A stretch of 10,154 bases of DNA from Candidatus Parvarchaeota archaeon (GCA_023380435.1 JAMCRB010000041.1:1-10154); one strand, 5' to 3'; numbered from the stretch's first letter, positions 1 through 5,881 are shown. Numbers and translations: made by a program. The notes: a model not told the origin generated them from the sequence alone.

Positions 1-295
1 TATCGTGGCCTTTCTTTATGTAAAGTTCCAATTCCAGCAGGAAAATCGTTATAAAAACCGAGATCACGAATAAACTTAAGTATAAGTTTGCATCTGACTG
101 CGTTTCGGGCGTCCTTATATTTGCCAGAGATAGATGAGGAGAAAGCCCGAAAGTAGAGAATAGCCCCAGATAGTTTAATGCAAAAATTGACAGGAACATA
201 AGGACAAAAATCAGCAGCAGCGCTTTATTTCTCAAAAACGAAAGCCCATTTAATAAATCTTTTGCAAAATTCCGGTAACTATACTCATTGGACAT
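1..295 (-). CDS. Membrane protein of unknown function, N-terminal part (runs off left edge)
   Basis: An open frame starts with ATG at 295 and reads without a stop to the left edge, giving 98 residues. I do not recognise the family. Residues 1-24 are polar and probably cytoplasmic. Residues about 25-46 form a strongly hydrophobic helix (ALLLIFVLMFLSIFAL and onward). About 25 mostly polar residues follow, then a second hydrophobic helix at about 70-92, ending in a basic stretch (YIKKGH). This suggests two transmembrane segments with a short outside loop and both flanks inside, so more of the protein may be cytoplasmic or carry further helices. No signal-peptide cleavage site is obvious. The start lies 3 nt after the stop of the upstream endonuclease III gene, with no room for a promoter, so the two are very likely co-transcribed. 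The pairing with nth may be only compact packing. Confidence 0.72.
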   Translation of the reverse strand, partial: MSNEYSYRNFAKDLLNGLSFLRNKALLLIFVLMFLSIFALNYLGLFSTFGLSPHLSLANIRTPETQSDANLYLSLFVISVFITIFLLELELYIKKGHD

Positions 296-298
296 AAA

Positions 299-970
299 TT
301 AGCTTAGTAGTTTTTGGTTAATAAGTTTATTCGACTTGTTTTTATAGTAAATCTTCCCAGAAAACTCGCATAGTTCATAAACAGGGCAGGACCCGCAAAG
401 CGGCGAAATTGGTTTGCAGATTTCGCGTCCGAATGTCACTAAAAGGTGGTTTAGCACGATTGCGCGGTTTTTTGGAGTTATGCTTTCCAGCTTCTCCTCT
501 ATTTTTACCGGCTTCGTTCCTTTCTGTACTATACCCAGCCTCTGCGAAACCCTGCTTACGTGCGTATCAACGGGTATAAACGGCAGGCCGAAACCCCATA
601 CGAGTACCAGACTGGCTACTTTATCACCGACGCCCGGCAACTTCATAAGTTCTTTTTTATCATGTGGAACCTTGCCGCTGTATTCATCCAGCAAAACCCT
701 GCAGGTCGCCTTTAGAAGACGTGCTTTAGTCCTGTAGAATCCCACGGGATATATCGCATCGCGTATCTGCTTTTCACTCAATTTTAGGATGGCCTCCGGG
801 CTGCCAGCAAGTTTTAGAAGTCTATCCTGTGCCGGGAATGTCGTGGTGTCCTTTGTCCTCGTGGAAAGGATACCATGGATTAGAATCTTGAACGGCCTTT
901 CACGGCGGGGCAATATTTTATATTGCTTTTCCAATACGTTTACAGCCCTTAGGAAAGTCCGCTTGTCCAT
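299..970 (-). CDS. nth: Endonuclease III, DNA glycosylase/AP lyase
   Basis: This bifunctional base-excision repair enzyme removes oxidised pyrimidines from DNA and cleaves the abasic strand by beta-elimination. The 223-residue product is the usual family size. Visible landmarks are the ILSTRTKD segment (residues 34-41), the helix-hairpin-helix LPGVGDKVA (111-119) with the catalytic lysine K117, and the catalytic aspartate D135 in VDTH. A complete C-terminal iron-sulfur loop has C185, C192, C195 and C201 in the C-x6-C-x2-C-x5-C spacing. It looks fully active. The ATG at 970 has no Shine-Dalgarno but lies about 27 nt from a TATA box (993-1002), so the transcript is probably leaderless. It is the first gene of a unit that continues into the membrane protein ending at the left edge, and it is divergent from the Dph2-like gene. 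Confidence 0.96.
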   Translation of the reverse strand: MDKRTFLRAVNVLEKQYKILPRRERPFKILIHGILSTRTKDTTTFPAQDRLLKLAGSPEAILKLSEKQIRDAIYPVGFYRTKARLLKATCRVLLDEYSGKVPHDKKELMKLPGVGDKVASLVLVWGFGLPFIPVDTHVSRVSQRLGIVQKGTKPVKIEEKLESITPKNRAIVLNHLLVTFGREICKPISPLCGSCPVYELCEFSGKIYYKNKSNKLINQKLLS

Positions 971-992
971 TGAATTTATCTAATCCACATAG

Positions 993-1002
993 TATTTATA
1001 TA
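993..1002. promoter_or_regulatory. Shared TATA box for divergent leaderless genes
   Basis: TATTTATATA sits in the 54-nt gap between two divergent genes and reads as a TATA box on both strands (TATATAAATA on the minus strand). Its centre (997.5) is 27.5 nt from the start codon of the Dph2-like gene (1025) and 27.5 nt from that of nth (970). Archaeal TATA boxes are usually centred about 26-27 nt upstream of the transcription start. Both messages would therefore begin at or next to their ATG, and neither gene shows a Shine-Dalgarno sequence. Inferred from spacing only. Confidence 0.6.
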
Positions 1003-1006
1003 CTGC

Positions 1007-1019
1007 GAGATAAAATCTC
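1007..1019. promoter_or_regulatory. Short palindrome between TATA box and plus-strand start, possible operator
   Basis: GAGATAAAATCTC is a perfect inverted repeat with 5-bp arms and a 3-nt centre. It lies between the shared TATA box and the ATG at 1025, where a bound protein could block initiation of the plus-strand unit. It is also just upstream of the box as seen from nth. It is short enough to arise by chance, and no second copy was noticed. Confidence 0.22.
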
Positions 1020-1024
1020 AGATT

Positions 1025-1354
1025 ATGGTAGAGCGCGCTTTGGCATCGGGGATAAAGTATCTTACAGACAAATATGACATCGACTTCGATGAAATAGCAA
1101 AAAGAATAAATGAAAAAAAATACGACAAAGTTGCAATACAAATACCAGACGGCTTTAAAATGCATGCACTGGAGATAGCAGATCTTTTACACGAAAAAAC
1201 CGGCGCTGAGATATACATCTGGGGAGGAAGCGCCTACGGAGCATGCGATATACCCACTGGTCTTGAAAAGCTGGGTATAAAGATGATAATACAATTCGGC
1301 CATGCAAGGTTCAGAGCAGATGAAATCAAACACCCCACGGAAGTAAAAAAATGA
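1025..1354 (+). CDS. Dph2-type diphthamide synthase homologue, domain 1 only
   Basis: Archaeal Dph2 is a homodimeric radical-SAM-like [4Fe-4S] enzyme. It transfers a 3-amino-3-carboxypropyl group from SAM to a histidine of elongation factor 2, the first step of diphthamide synthesis. This 109-residue product matches only the first of the three Dph2 domains: KVAIQIPDGF (35-44), the cysteine-bearing YGACD (71-75, C74) and the following strand with QFGHARF (90-96). Family members are usually about 330-340 residues and need one cysteine from each domain to hold the cluster; the second and third domains are absent. The stop overlaps the rnhB start as ATGA, and none of the remaining protein is seen downstream. 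It could be one piece of a split gene, a domain with a new role, or a stably kept remnant. The frame is intact and has a good leaderless promoter, so it is probably expressed. Confidence 0.82.
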   Translation: MVERALASGIKYLTDKYDIDFDEIAKRINEKKYDKVAIQIPDGFKMHALEIADLLHEKTGAEIYIWGGSAYGACDIPTGLEKLGIKMIIQFGHARFRADEIKHPTEVKK

Positions 1355-2004
1355 TAAAAATTGGAATAGATGAGGCCGGACGCGGCCCCGTCATCGGGCC
1401 GATGGCGATAGGCGGAGTAGCACTCGACGAAGAGACTGCCATCAGATTCAAGAAAATCGGCGTTAAGGACTCCAAGCTTCTGAGCATACGAAGGATAGCC
1501 ATCCTTGAGAAGGTAATAATGTCTGAAGCGGCCGGGTACACTGTAAAGACGATCAGCCCGCAGGAAATAGATGACAGGTTCTCGGACCACAAAAATTTGA
1601 ACTATCTGGAGCTAGACATAATGAGCGAGATAGCCAACGAATTGAAAGGCGACATTGTCATAGTAGACTCGCCAAGCGCAAACACAAAACGGGTTAAGTT
1701 ATACCTCGAAAAAAAGATCAATGAGAAAAAAATAATAGCAGAAAACTACGCAGACAGGGATTACGTCGAGGTTTCAGCGGCATCGATACTTGCGAAGGCC
1801 AGACGAGAAAGAGAGGTGGAAAAAATAAAAGGCGAATGGGAATATGACTTCGGAAGCGGATATCCTTCTGACCCGAAAACGAAGGAGTTTCTGGCTCTGC
1901 TTGTAAAGAGCGGCAGGATAAACGAAAAAAAGTATTCTAATCATATAAGGAAAACGTGGGGGACGATTAAAAGATTCAAGGACGGCTCTCTTGATGATTT
2001 CTAG
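1351..2004 (+). CDS. rnhB: Ribonuclease HII
   Basis: RNase HII cuts the RNA strand of RNA/DNA hybrids and nicks 5' of single ribonucleotides embedded in DNA, starting ribonucleotide excision repair. The 217-residue protein has the classic archaeal N-terminus GIDEAGRGPVIGP (residues 5-17). The four metal-binding acidic residues fall at D7, E8, D106 (IVDSPS) and D135 (in ENYADRDY), almost the same positions as in well-studied archaeal enzymes. The conserved ASILAK (144-149) and GSGYPSDPKT (168-177, with the substrate-sensing tyrosine Y171) are present. The ATG at 1351 overlaps the stop of the Dph2-like gene (ATGA), indicating translational coupling. A GGAAG a few bases upstream may help reinitiation. 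Its TAG stop at 2002-2004 lies inside a CTAG shared with the convergent thioesterase gene. Confidence 0.97.
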   Translation: MIKIGIDEAGRGPVIGPMAIGGVALDEETAIRFKKIGVKDSKLLSIRRIAILEKVIMSEAAGYTVKTISPQEIDDRFSDHKNLNYLELDIMSEIANELKGDIVIVDSPSANTKRVKLYLEKKINEKKIIAENYADRDYVEVSAASILAKARREREVEKIKGEWEYDFGSGYPSDPKTKEFLALLVKSGRINEKKYSNHIRKTWGTIKRFKDGSLDDF

Positions 2005-2396
2005 ACGAGCTTGTCGGCTATTTCCTTTGGTATCGGAACGGCTTTCCAGGTATTTTTATCTATAGTAACTTGGGTTATGAAGCCTTCGCAGATAAAATCA
2101 GAACCGCGCATGATTTTAAAATCAAAGCGTATCGCTTTGTCTGACACTATATTTGAGGAAAGGTGTACGGTCAGCTTGTCGCCTACTCTCGCAGATTTGT
2201 GGTATTTGGCATTCGACTCGACTACTACAAACCATACGTTCTCATTTGCCCGTGGAAACATCATACCTATCCTTTCATATGCAAATGCCTCCAATGCGTC
2301 AGTAAAGAACCTGTAGTAACCTGCGTAATGGACTATCGCCTGTGCGTCTGTGTCGTATATTTTTACGGTTTCCTCAAAAATAAAATCTTCTGCCAT
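2001..2396 (-). CDS. Acyl-CoA thioesterase, hotdog fold (4HBT/YbgC family)
   Basis: Small hotdog-fold thioesterases of this group hydrolyse acyl-CoA or aroyl-CoA thioesters. The 131-residue length is typical. The family signature is at residues 14-27: YDTDAQAIVHYAGY, with the likely catalytic aspartate D17 followed by the IVxY segment and the start of the long central helix. The later strands (WFVVVESNAKYHKSARVGDKLTV and onward) carry the usual pattern of an aromatic or charged edge strand followed by a 'VGD' turn. The substrate cannot be told from sequence. The start lies 1 nt after the tyrosyl-tRNA synthetase stop (TAA-A-ATG), so it is the second gene of that unit. A substrate link to TyrRS is not apparent. 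Confidence 0.88.
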   Translation of the reverse strand: MAEDFIFEETVKIYDTDAQAIVHYAGYYRFFTDALEAFAYERIGMMFPRANENVWFVVVESNAKYHKSARVGDKLTVHLSSNIVSDKAIRFDFKIMRGSDFICEGFITQVTIDKNTWKAVPIPKEIADKLV

Positions 2397-2397
2397 T

Positions 2398-3417
2398 TTA
2401 CGATGGTAGGAACTCCTTACCTAATTGGTTCAAAAGGTCCAGGTTTCCCTCAAAATACTTTCTTGCGAACTTGAACCTTTCTACCAAGTAATCTGCCACT
2501 GCCTTTTTCAGGTCAGCAGGGTGCAGCTTTTTTTCTGAAAATAGCGCTTCAAGTTCGCTGTAGTTGGTTATCTCCAAGTCGCCTCCAAATTTTGCGTCTC
2601 TGTAAATTTTGAACTTCCCTTCGGCCGGCAGGATGAAAAAACCGACTAGCTGGAGAAGCAAATTGTCGTGCGTCATTCCCTCTGGGCAGTAAGCGCTGTT
2701 TATCTTTCTTCTTATCGCCTCTTCCGAATCATATATCTTTATGTTGCTTTCTGGGACCGAGGAACTCATCTTTGTCCCGGGGCCCCGTATCGATGCTACG
2801 AGCGGCGTCATCACTTCTATCCTGCTTCTGTATCCAAGAGCGGGCATGTACTCCCTGGCGAAAGCAAATATGTGTCTCTGATCTATGCCGCCGAGCTGTA
2901 TGTCCACATCTAGATATTCTTCGTCAAGGGCTTGCATTATAGGGTATATCAGCTCGCTCACTTTCGGGTTTTTCATCCTTGTAACTTCCGACGCAGCACG
3001 AGTGGCTCTGTCGACTGTAGCGATAGTAGACATTTTCAGAACATCCAAAATATAGTCACTTTTAATCTGATAATCGGATCCCCTCACGAATTCCGGCTGC
3101 TTTTCCCAGTCAAATGCAAGTTCTATGCATTTTCTTGTGTATTCAACTCTTAAGTCAAGATCCTCCCACTTCGATTTTTGGTCATCAAGCACTGAATGCA
3201 CATCGGCCAAAAGCACTTTGGTTGATATGCCGGCTTTTTGAAAATCGACGAGTTTTGATAAGGGAATAAGATGACCGAGATGAATCGACCCTGTTGTCGC
3301 CCGACCTATGTAGGCGGACATTTGCCTGCCTTCGTCTAATGCAGTCTTAAGTTCTTTTTCGGTTATTATCTCTACCGTGTTTCTTTTTATGAGTTCTAGA
3401 CCCTTATCTACATCCAT
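2398..3417 (-). CDS. tyrS: Tyrosyl-tRNA synthetase, archaeal type
   Basis: This class I synthetase attaches tyrosine to tRNA-Tyr. I place the start at ATG 3417 (339 residues); an in-frame ATG at 3432 would add five residues (344). The 3417 start is preferred because the TATA box TATATAAA (3441-3448) is centred 27 nt from it, fitting a leaderless message. The resulting N-terminus (MDVDKGLELIKRNT) also parallels that of Methanocaldococcus TyrRS (MDEFEMIKRNT). Signature motifs are HLGH (46-49, the HIGH motif) and KMSSS (216-220). Tyrosine-binding residues Y36, Y158, Q162 and D165 match those of the archaeal enzyme. The C-terminal anticodon-binding helices (FGGD, ELEALF, LHPADLKKAVA) are present and, as usual in archaea, there is no S4 domain. 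It is followed after 1 nt by the thioesterase gene. Confidence 0.95.
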   Translation of the reverse strand: MDVDKGLELIKRNTVEIITEKELKTALDEGRQMSAYIGRATTGSIHLGHLIPLSKLVDFQKAGISTKVLLADVHSVLDDQKSKWEDLDLRVEYTRKCIELAFDWEKQPEFVRGSDYQIKSDYILDVLKMSTIATVDRATRAASEVTRMKNPKVSELIYPIMQALDEEYLDVDIQLGGIDQRHIFAFAREYMPALGYRSRIEVMTPLVASIRGPGTKMSSSVPESNIKIYDSEEAIRRKINSAYCPEGMTHDNLLLQLVGFFILPAEGKFKIYRDAKFGGDLEITNYSELEALFSEKKLHPADLKKAVADYLVERFKFARKYFEGNLDLLNQLGKEFLPS

Positions 3418-3440
3418 CCTTATAGATGCCATTTGCAGTT

Positions 3441-3448
3441 TTTATATA
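3441..3448 (-). promoter_or_regulatory. TATA box of the tyrS unit
   Basis: On the minus strand this reads TATATAAA in an A/T-rich run between rpl29 and tyrS. Its centre (3444.5) is 27.5 nt from the ATG at 3417 but only 12.5 nt from the ATG at 3432. Transcription would therefore start near 3417-3420, leaving the upper ATG outside the message. No Shine-Dalgarno precedes either ATG. Confidence 0.55.
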
Positions 3449-3486
3449 TTTATTGCCTAGAAAGTGCGGGTATTTGGCGCTTTTGT

Positions 3487-3660
3487 CTACTTAGCTTGCT
3501 TTTTTTCCGACAGTTCTTTCTGCCTAAGCTCGGCTTTGAGCTTGGCTACCTTTTTCTTAAGACGGTGGTATTTTCCCGCGTCAGCTGGTTGCAGCCCTTG
3601 CGTTCTCTTTATGTTCATCTTCAGAAGTTCCATTTCCAGGTCCTTCAGATTTTCTTCCAT
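3487..3660 (-). CDS. rpl29: Large-subunit ribosomal protein L29 (uL29)
   Basis: L29 is a small two-helix protein on the 50S subunit near the exit tunnel, next to L23. The 57-residue product has the expected helical hairpin: a first helix (MEENLKDLEMELLKMNIKR), a short turn, and a basic second helix (KYHRLKKKVAKLKAELRQKE). It lacks the usual REMS-type lead-in, so it is a short version. I choose ATG 3660; a TTG at 3672 would add four residues but would sit directly against the GAGGT at 3672-3676, whereas ATG 3660 has that motif 11 nt upstream. The first 80 nt lie inside the 3' end of rps3 in another frame, an unusually long overlap. Gene order (S3 then L29) supports the identity. It is the last gene of this ribosomal run; SUI1, the RNase P protein and S17, common next genes in archaea, are absent. 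Confidence 0.82.
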   Translation of the reverse strand: MEENLKDLEMELLKMNIKRTQGLQPADAGKYHRLKKKVAKLKAELRQKELSEKKQAK

Positions 3661-4252
3661 CCTTAAATTCAACCTCTTTAACTGTGTGCTCCGGTGCGAC
3701 GATGGTCACTTTTATCCCGATAGACCCTCTTTTCAGCACCAGCTGCCTTTTCGCTTTTTTAACCCCGAAGTTCTCCAGCTGCCCTGTCTTTGGCATAACG
3801 CTTCCGTGCGGCCTGAATTTGAAATGTGCAGCGCGCTCTTTTATGACGCCGCCTATCTCTATCTCCACGCCTTTGGCACCGGCTGCCATTATATCATCCA
3901 TAGCCCTGTGAGCTACAATCTTGTACTTCATCGGACCTAGCTTTGCTATTTTGAAAGCGATAGAATCTGCGACAGTCTCCGGGTCCAGAAGCGCATTGTC
4001 TACCTGGTCAACGTCAATATGCGGAGGCTCCTGCTTAAAGTAGACTCCCAACTCTTTTGATAGATCTCTGAGTATCTGATTTGCCCGTGTAAGAAGGAAC
4101 CCCGGCTTTGTCGTCCTGACCACTACTTTTATGCCAAGCGGCGTTTTCTCAATTATCACTGAGCTTATCCCGAAGCGCATAAGCCGCTTCATCACCATCT
4201 CCCTTGCGACTTGGTCGGTCGTACGCGAACTAATTATCTTTCTTGGCAGCAT
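3581..4252 (-). CDS. rps3: Small-subunit ribosomal protein S3 (uS3)
   Basis: S3 sits on the 30S head at the mRNA entry site. The 223-residue product carries the N-terminal KH domain (about 15-90: KTPLGIKVVV, KPGFLL, PPHIDVDQV) and the C-terminal S3 domain (about 95-195), with AHRAMDDIMAAGAKGVEIEIGG as its clearest block. The KH loop that normally reads GXXG (GKGG or GRKG) is T55-R56-A57-N58 here, so both glycines are gone. The start is ATG 4252, preceded at 8 nt by a strong AGGTGA (minus strand, 4266-4261); an upstream in-frame GTG at 4264 lies next to that motif and is unlikely. It overlaps the end of rpl22 by 23 nt and the start of rpl29 by 80 nt. The polar C-terminal tail (about 198-223) is encoded within the rpl29 overlap. 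Confidence 0.93.
   Translation of the reverse strand: MLPRKIISSRTTDQVAREMVMKRLMRFGISSVIIEKTPLGIKVVVRTTKPGFLLTRANQILRDLSKELGVYFKQEPPHIDVDQVDNALLDPETVADSIAFKIAKLGPMKYKIVAHRAMDDIMAAGAKGVEIEIGGVIKERAAHFKFRPHGSVMPKTGQLENFGVKKAKRQLVLKRGSIGIKVTIVAPEHTVKEVEFKDGRKSEGPGNGTSEDEHKENARAATS
3672..3676 (-). promoter_or_regulatory. Probable ribosome binding site of rpl29
   Basis: GAGGT on the minus strand, 11 nt before ATG 3660 and within rps3. The spacing is slightly long but usable. It supports initiation of L29 inside the S3 gene rather than after it, and argues against the TTG at 3672 that abuts it. Confidence 0.42.
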
Positions 4253-4781
4253 CTGTCTTTTCACCTGTTTCTTTACTTACTTCGCCGGCTTTAATACCTT
4301 TTTCCTGTATTTTTGGATTCTGTTCCTTTGCTTGAGCTTCGTCTTCCTTTTTTTGCTCTTCTTTTTTCTCTACCTTCTTTCTTTCCTGGTCTATAACCGT
4401 ATATATCGTTATGTTCGTCCTTTTCCCGCGCCTGTATACCTTTCCGCCACCGTATCTTGGATATGCGCCTCTTCCAAGTTCATATCCGCTTACTTTAAGT
4501 CCGGATACTTCGAATCCCATGTACTTCGCGTTTGCTTGCATCTCTTTCAGCATCCTTATTATCTGAAGCGAGGCTTTCTTGGGGTAGCCTGCCGGTATGC
4601 CATGCTTGTGGCCTTTACTGGGGTATTTTATGAATGGTACGAAATCCTGCTTGAGTCTGACTCTCTCCAGGTACTTTATCGCCTTTTCCACGTTCTTGCC
4701 TTTTATTGATTCAGCTATTTCGTGAACATGCTTCTTAGAGATAGGAAGCCCTTCCCTTGTGCAGGAGACTTTTGTTGGCAT
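4230..4781 (-). CDS. rpl22: Large-subunit ribosomal protein L22 (uL22) with charged tail
   Basis: L22 lines part of the nascent-peptide exit tunnel and contacts all domains of 23S rRNA. The 183-residue protein has the archaeal-type core: SKKHVHEIAESIKGKNVEKA (16-35), HGIPAGYPKKAS (60-71), then the basic hairpin region (about 104-121) and the closing strand NITIYTV (123-129). Residues 131-183 form a Lys/Glu-rich, low-complexity tail that goes beyond the usual archaeal length of about 150-155 and is probably disordered. The ATG at 4781 lies 6 nt after the rps19 stop, with AGGT just upstream. Its last 23 nt overlap rps3. Position L2-S19-L22-S3 is the universal order. Confidence 0.95.
   Translation of the reverse strand: MPTKVSCTREGLPISKKHVHEIAESIKGKNVEKAIKYLERVRLKQDFVPFIKYPSKGHKHGIPAGYPKKASLQIIRMLKEMQANAKYMGFEVSGLKVSGYELGRGAYPRYGGGKVYRRGKRTNITIYTVIDQERKKVEKKEEQKKEDEAQAKEQNPKIQEKGIKAGEVSKETGEKTDAAKKDN
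4261..4266 (-). promoter_or_regulatory. Shine-Dalgarno that fixes the rps3 start
   Basis: AGGTGA on the minus strand, 8 nt before ATG 4252 and inside the rpl22 coding region. It makes ATG 4252 the real S3 start, since the GTG at 4264 would fall within the motif itself. It shows that internal genes of this run use Shine-Dalgarno initiation while first genes of units appear leaderless. Confidence 0.6.
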
Positions 4782-4787
4782 AAAGAC

Positions 4788-5174
4788 CTACTTAATCGGG
4801 ACAAACCCGCTTGAACGTGTTGCCCTAAGGCCCGGTGAGTTGTGTCTGACTTGTTTGGTTGTAAGCGCGTATTCTCCAAGACGGTGGAATACCATCTGTG
4901 GTTTTATCTCTACTGGTACAAACTCTTTGCCGTTGTGGATATGGATGGTAAGCCCGACAAAATCAGGGAGTATTACCATCTCCCTTAAGTGGGTTCTTAT
5001 CGGCTTAGATTTGGCCGCTTTCTTCTTCAGGTTTTTCAGGAACAGAGTCTCTTCCTTGGAGTAGCCTCTTTTCATTACCCTTCTTACGTCTGAATTCACT
5101 ATCTTCATCATCTCGGTTTTGTCCAAAGATGCGAGATCCGCTACTTTCTTTCCCCTGTAAATGTACTCTTCCAT
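4788..5174 (-). CDS. rps19: Small-subunit ribosomal protein S19 (uS19)
   Basis: S19 is a 30S head protein that contacts S13 and the A-site region. The 128-residue product has an archaeal N-terminal extension of mostly charged helices and the conserved C-terminal core: KPIRTHLREMVILPDFVG, then HNGKEFVPVEIKPQMVFHRLGEYA, ending in VRHNSPGLRATRSSGFVPIK with the typical HxxPGxxAT-like turn. The length is normal for archaea. The start is ATG 5174, 2 nt after the rpl2 stop, with AAGGT (minus strand, 5183-5179) 4 nt upstream; a GTG at 5177 directly before it is less likely. It lies in the standard L2-S19-L22 order and is followed by rpl22 after 6 nt. Confidence 0.95.
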   Translation of the reverse strand: MEEYIYRGKKVADLASLDKTEMMKIVNSDVRRVMKRGYSKEETLFLKNLKKKAAKSKPIRTHLREMVILPDFVGLTIHIHNGKEFVPVEIKPQMVFHRLGEYALTTKQVRHNSPGLRATRSSGFVPIK

Positions 5175-5176
5175 CA

Positions 5177-5881
5177 CTACCTTCTCATCCCGGTTCTCTT
5201 CGGCGCTATCGAACCGACTTTAGCGCCAGGCGGCGCCCCCCTCGAAACACTCTTGGATTTGTGCTGTGTGCTTCTACGCTTTCCGCCGAATTTGTGCTCA
5301 TACGCGTTCATAGCGACCGCTGCAGTCATCGGCCAGTACCTTGCCCTTGCGTATATAAGGTGATATTTGTTTCCTGCCTTATAAAAAGGCTTCTCTTTCC
5401 TTCCGGCGTTTGCTATCCTGCCGATTATTGCTTTGCACTCTGGATTAAGGCGTATTGTCGCTCCACTCGGAAGCGAAACTGCTACATTATCCTCAGACGA
5501 TTCTGCGATTTTCGCGCTTGTGCCCCCTGCCCTTACTATTTTGCCGCCGTCTCCGGGTTTCAGCTCTACGTCGTAGACATCTGTGCCGGGAGGTATGTTC
5601 TTTAGCTTGAGTATCGAGCCAGGCAAAACAGAACCTTCTTTTAAATAGCCAATATCCTGCCCTACGTAAGCTCCCATAAAAGCCGGGAGAAAGGTCGTTT
5701 GGCCGTCTTCAAATTTTATCTCCATCAACGGAGATGTCCTGTAAACGTCATGGATGAGCTTAGTGACCCTTGCATTCATGCTGGTATCTGATCTTATCAG
5801 TTTGGATACTCCAACCGCCCTGAAACTGTTGGCTCTGAATACCCTGCTTTTTCCCCTTCTCCTAGATCTTGGTATCTTCAT
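5177..5881 (-). CDS. rpl2: Large-subunit ribosomal protein L2 (uL2)
   Basis: L2 is needed for subunit joining and a working peptidyl-transferase centre. The 234-residue length is usual for archaea. It has the N-terminal basic RRRGKSRVFRA, the central barrel with IHDVYRTSPL, MGAYVGQDI and ELKPGDGGKIVRAGGTSA, and NPECKAIIGRIANAGRKEKP. The C-terminal rRNA-binding block includes AVAMNAYEHKFGG, where the conserved histidine is kept although D-H-P becomes E-H-K, and APPGAKVGSIAPKRTGMRR. ATG 5881 lies about 28 nt from a TATA box on its strand (5906-5913) with no Shine-Dalgarno, so it is probably leaderless and heads a five-gene ribosomal unit. L23, L4 and L3, which normally precede L2 in the S10 cluster, are not upstream; divergent genes are there instead. 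Confidence 0.97.
   Translation of the reverse strand: MKIPRSRRRGKSRVFRANSFRAVGVSKLIRSDTSMNARVTKLIHDVYRTSPLMEIKFEDGQTTFLPAFMGAYVGQDIGYLKEGSVLPGSILKLKNIPPGTDVYDVELKPGDGGKIVRAGGTSAKIAESSEDNVAVSLPSGATIRLNPECKAIIGRIANAGRKEKPFYKAGNKYHLIYARARYWPMTAAVAMNAYEHKFGGKRRSTQHKSKSVSRGAPPGAKVGSIAPKRTGMRR

Noticed and set aside
1234..1590. Minus-strand frames opposite the Dph2-like/rnhB junction
   Set aside because: They contain no recognisable domain and lie opposite genes with clear catalytic motifs.
2402..2418. Imperfect hairpin GGTAAGGA/TCCTACC at the end of tyrS, possibly a terminator or a switch over an AGGAG motif
   Set aside because: It lies in tyrS coding sequence, has a bulge and a very small loop, has no following T-run, and the AGGAG is too far from the thioesterase ATG to act as its ribosome binding site.
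3433..3486. tRNA or small RNA gene between rpl29 and tyrS
   Set aside because: The gap is only 54 nt, with no cloverleaf or stable stem; a TATA box explains its A/T-rich part.
4131..4709. Long plus-strand frame of 192 codons opposite rpl22 and rps3
   Set aside because: It is rich in Phe, Leu and Tyr because it mirrors Lys/Glu-rich ribosomal genes; it is antisense to two well-supported genes and has no recognisable motif.
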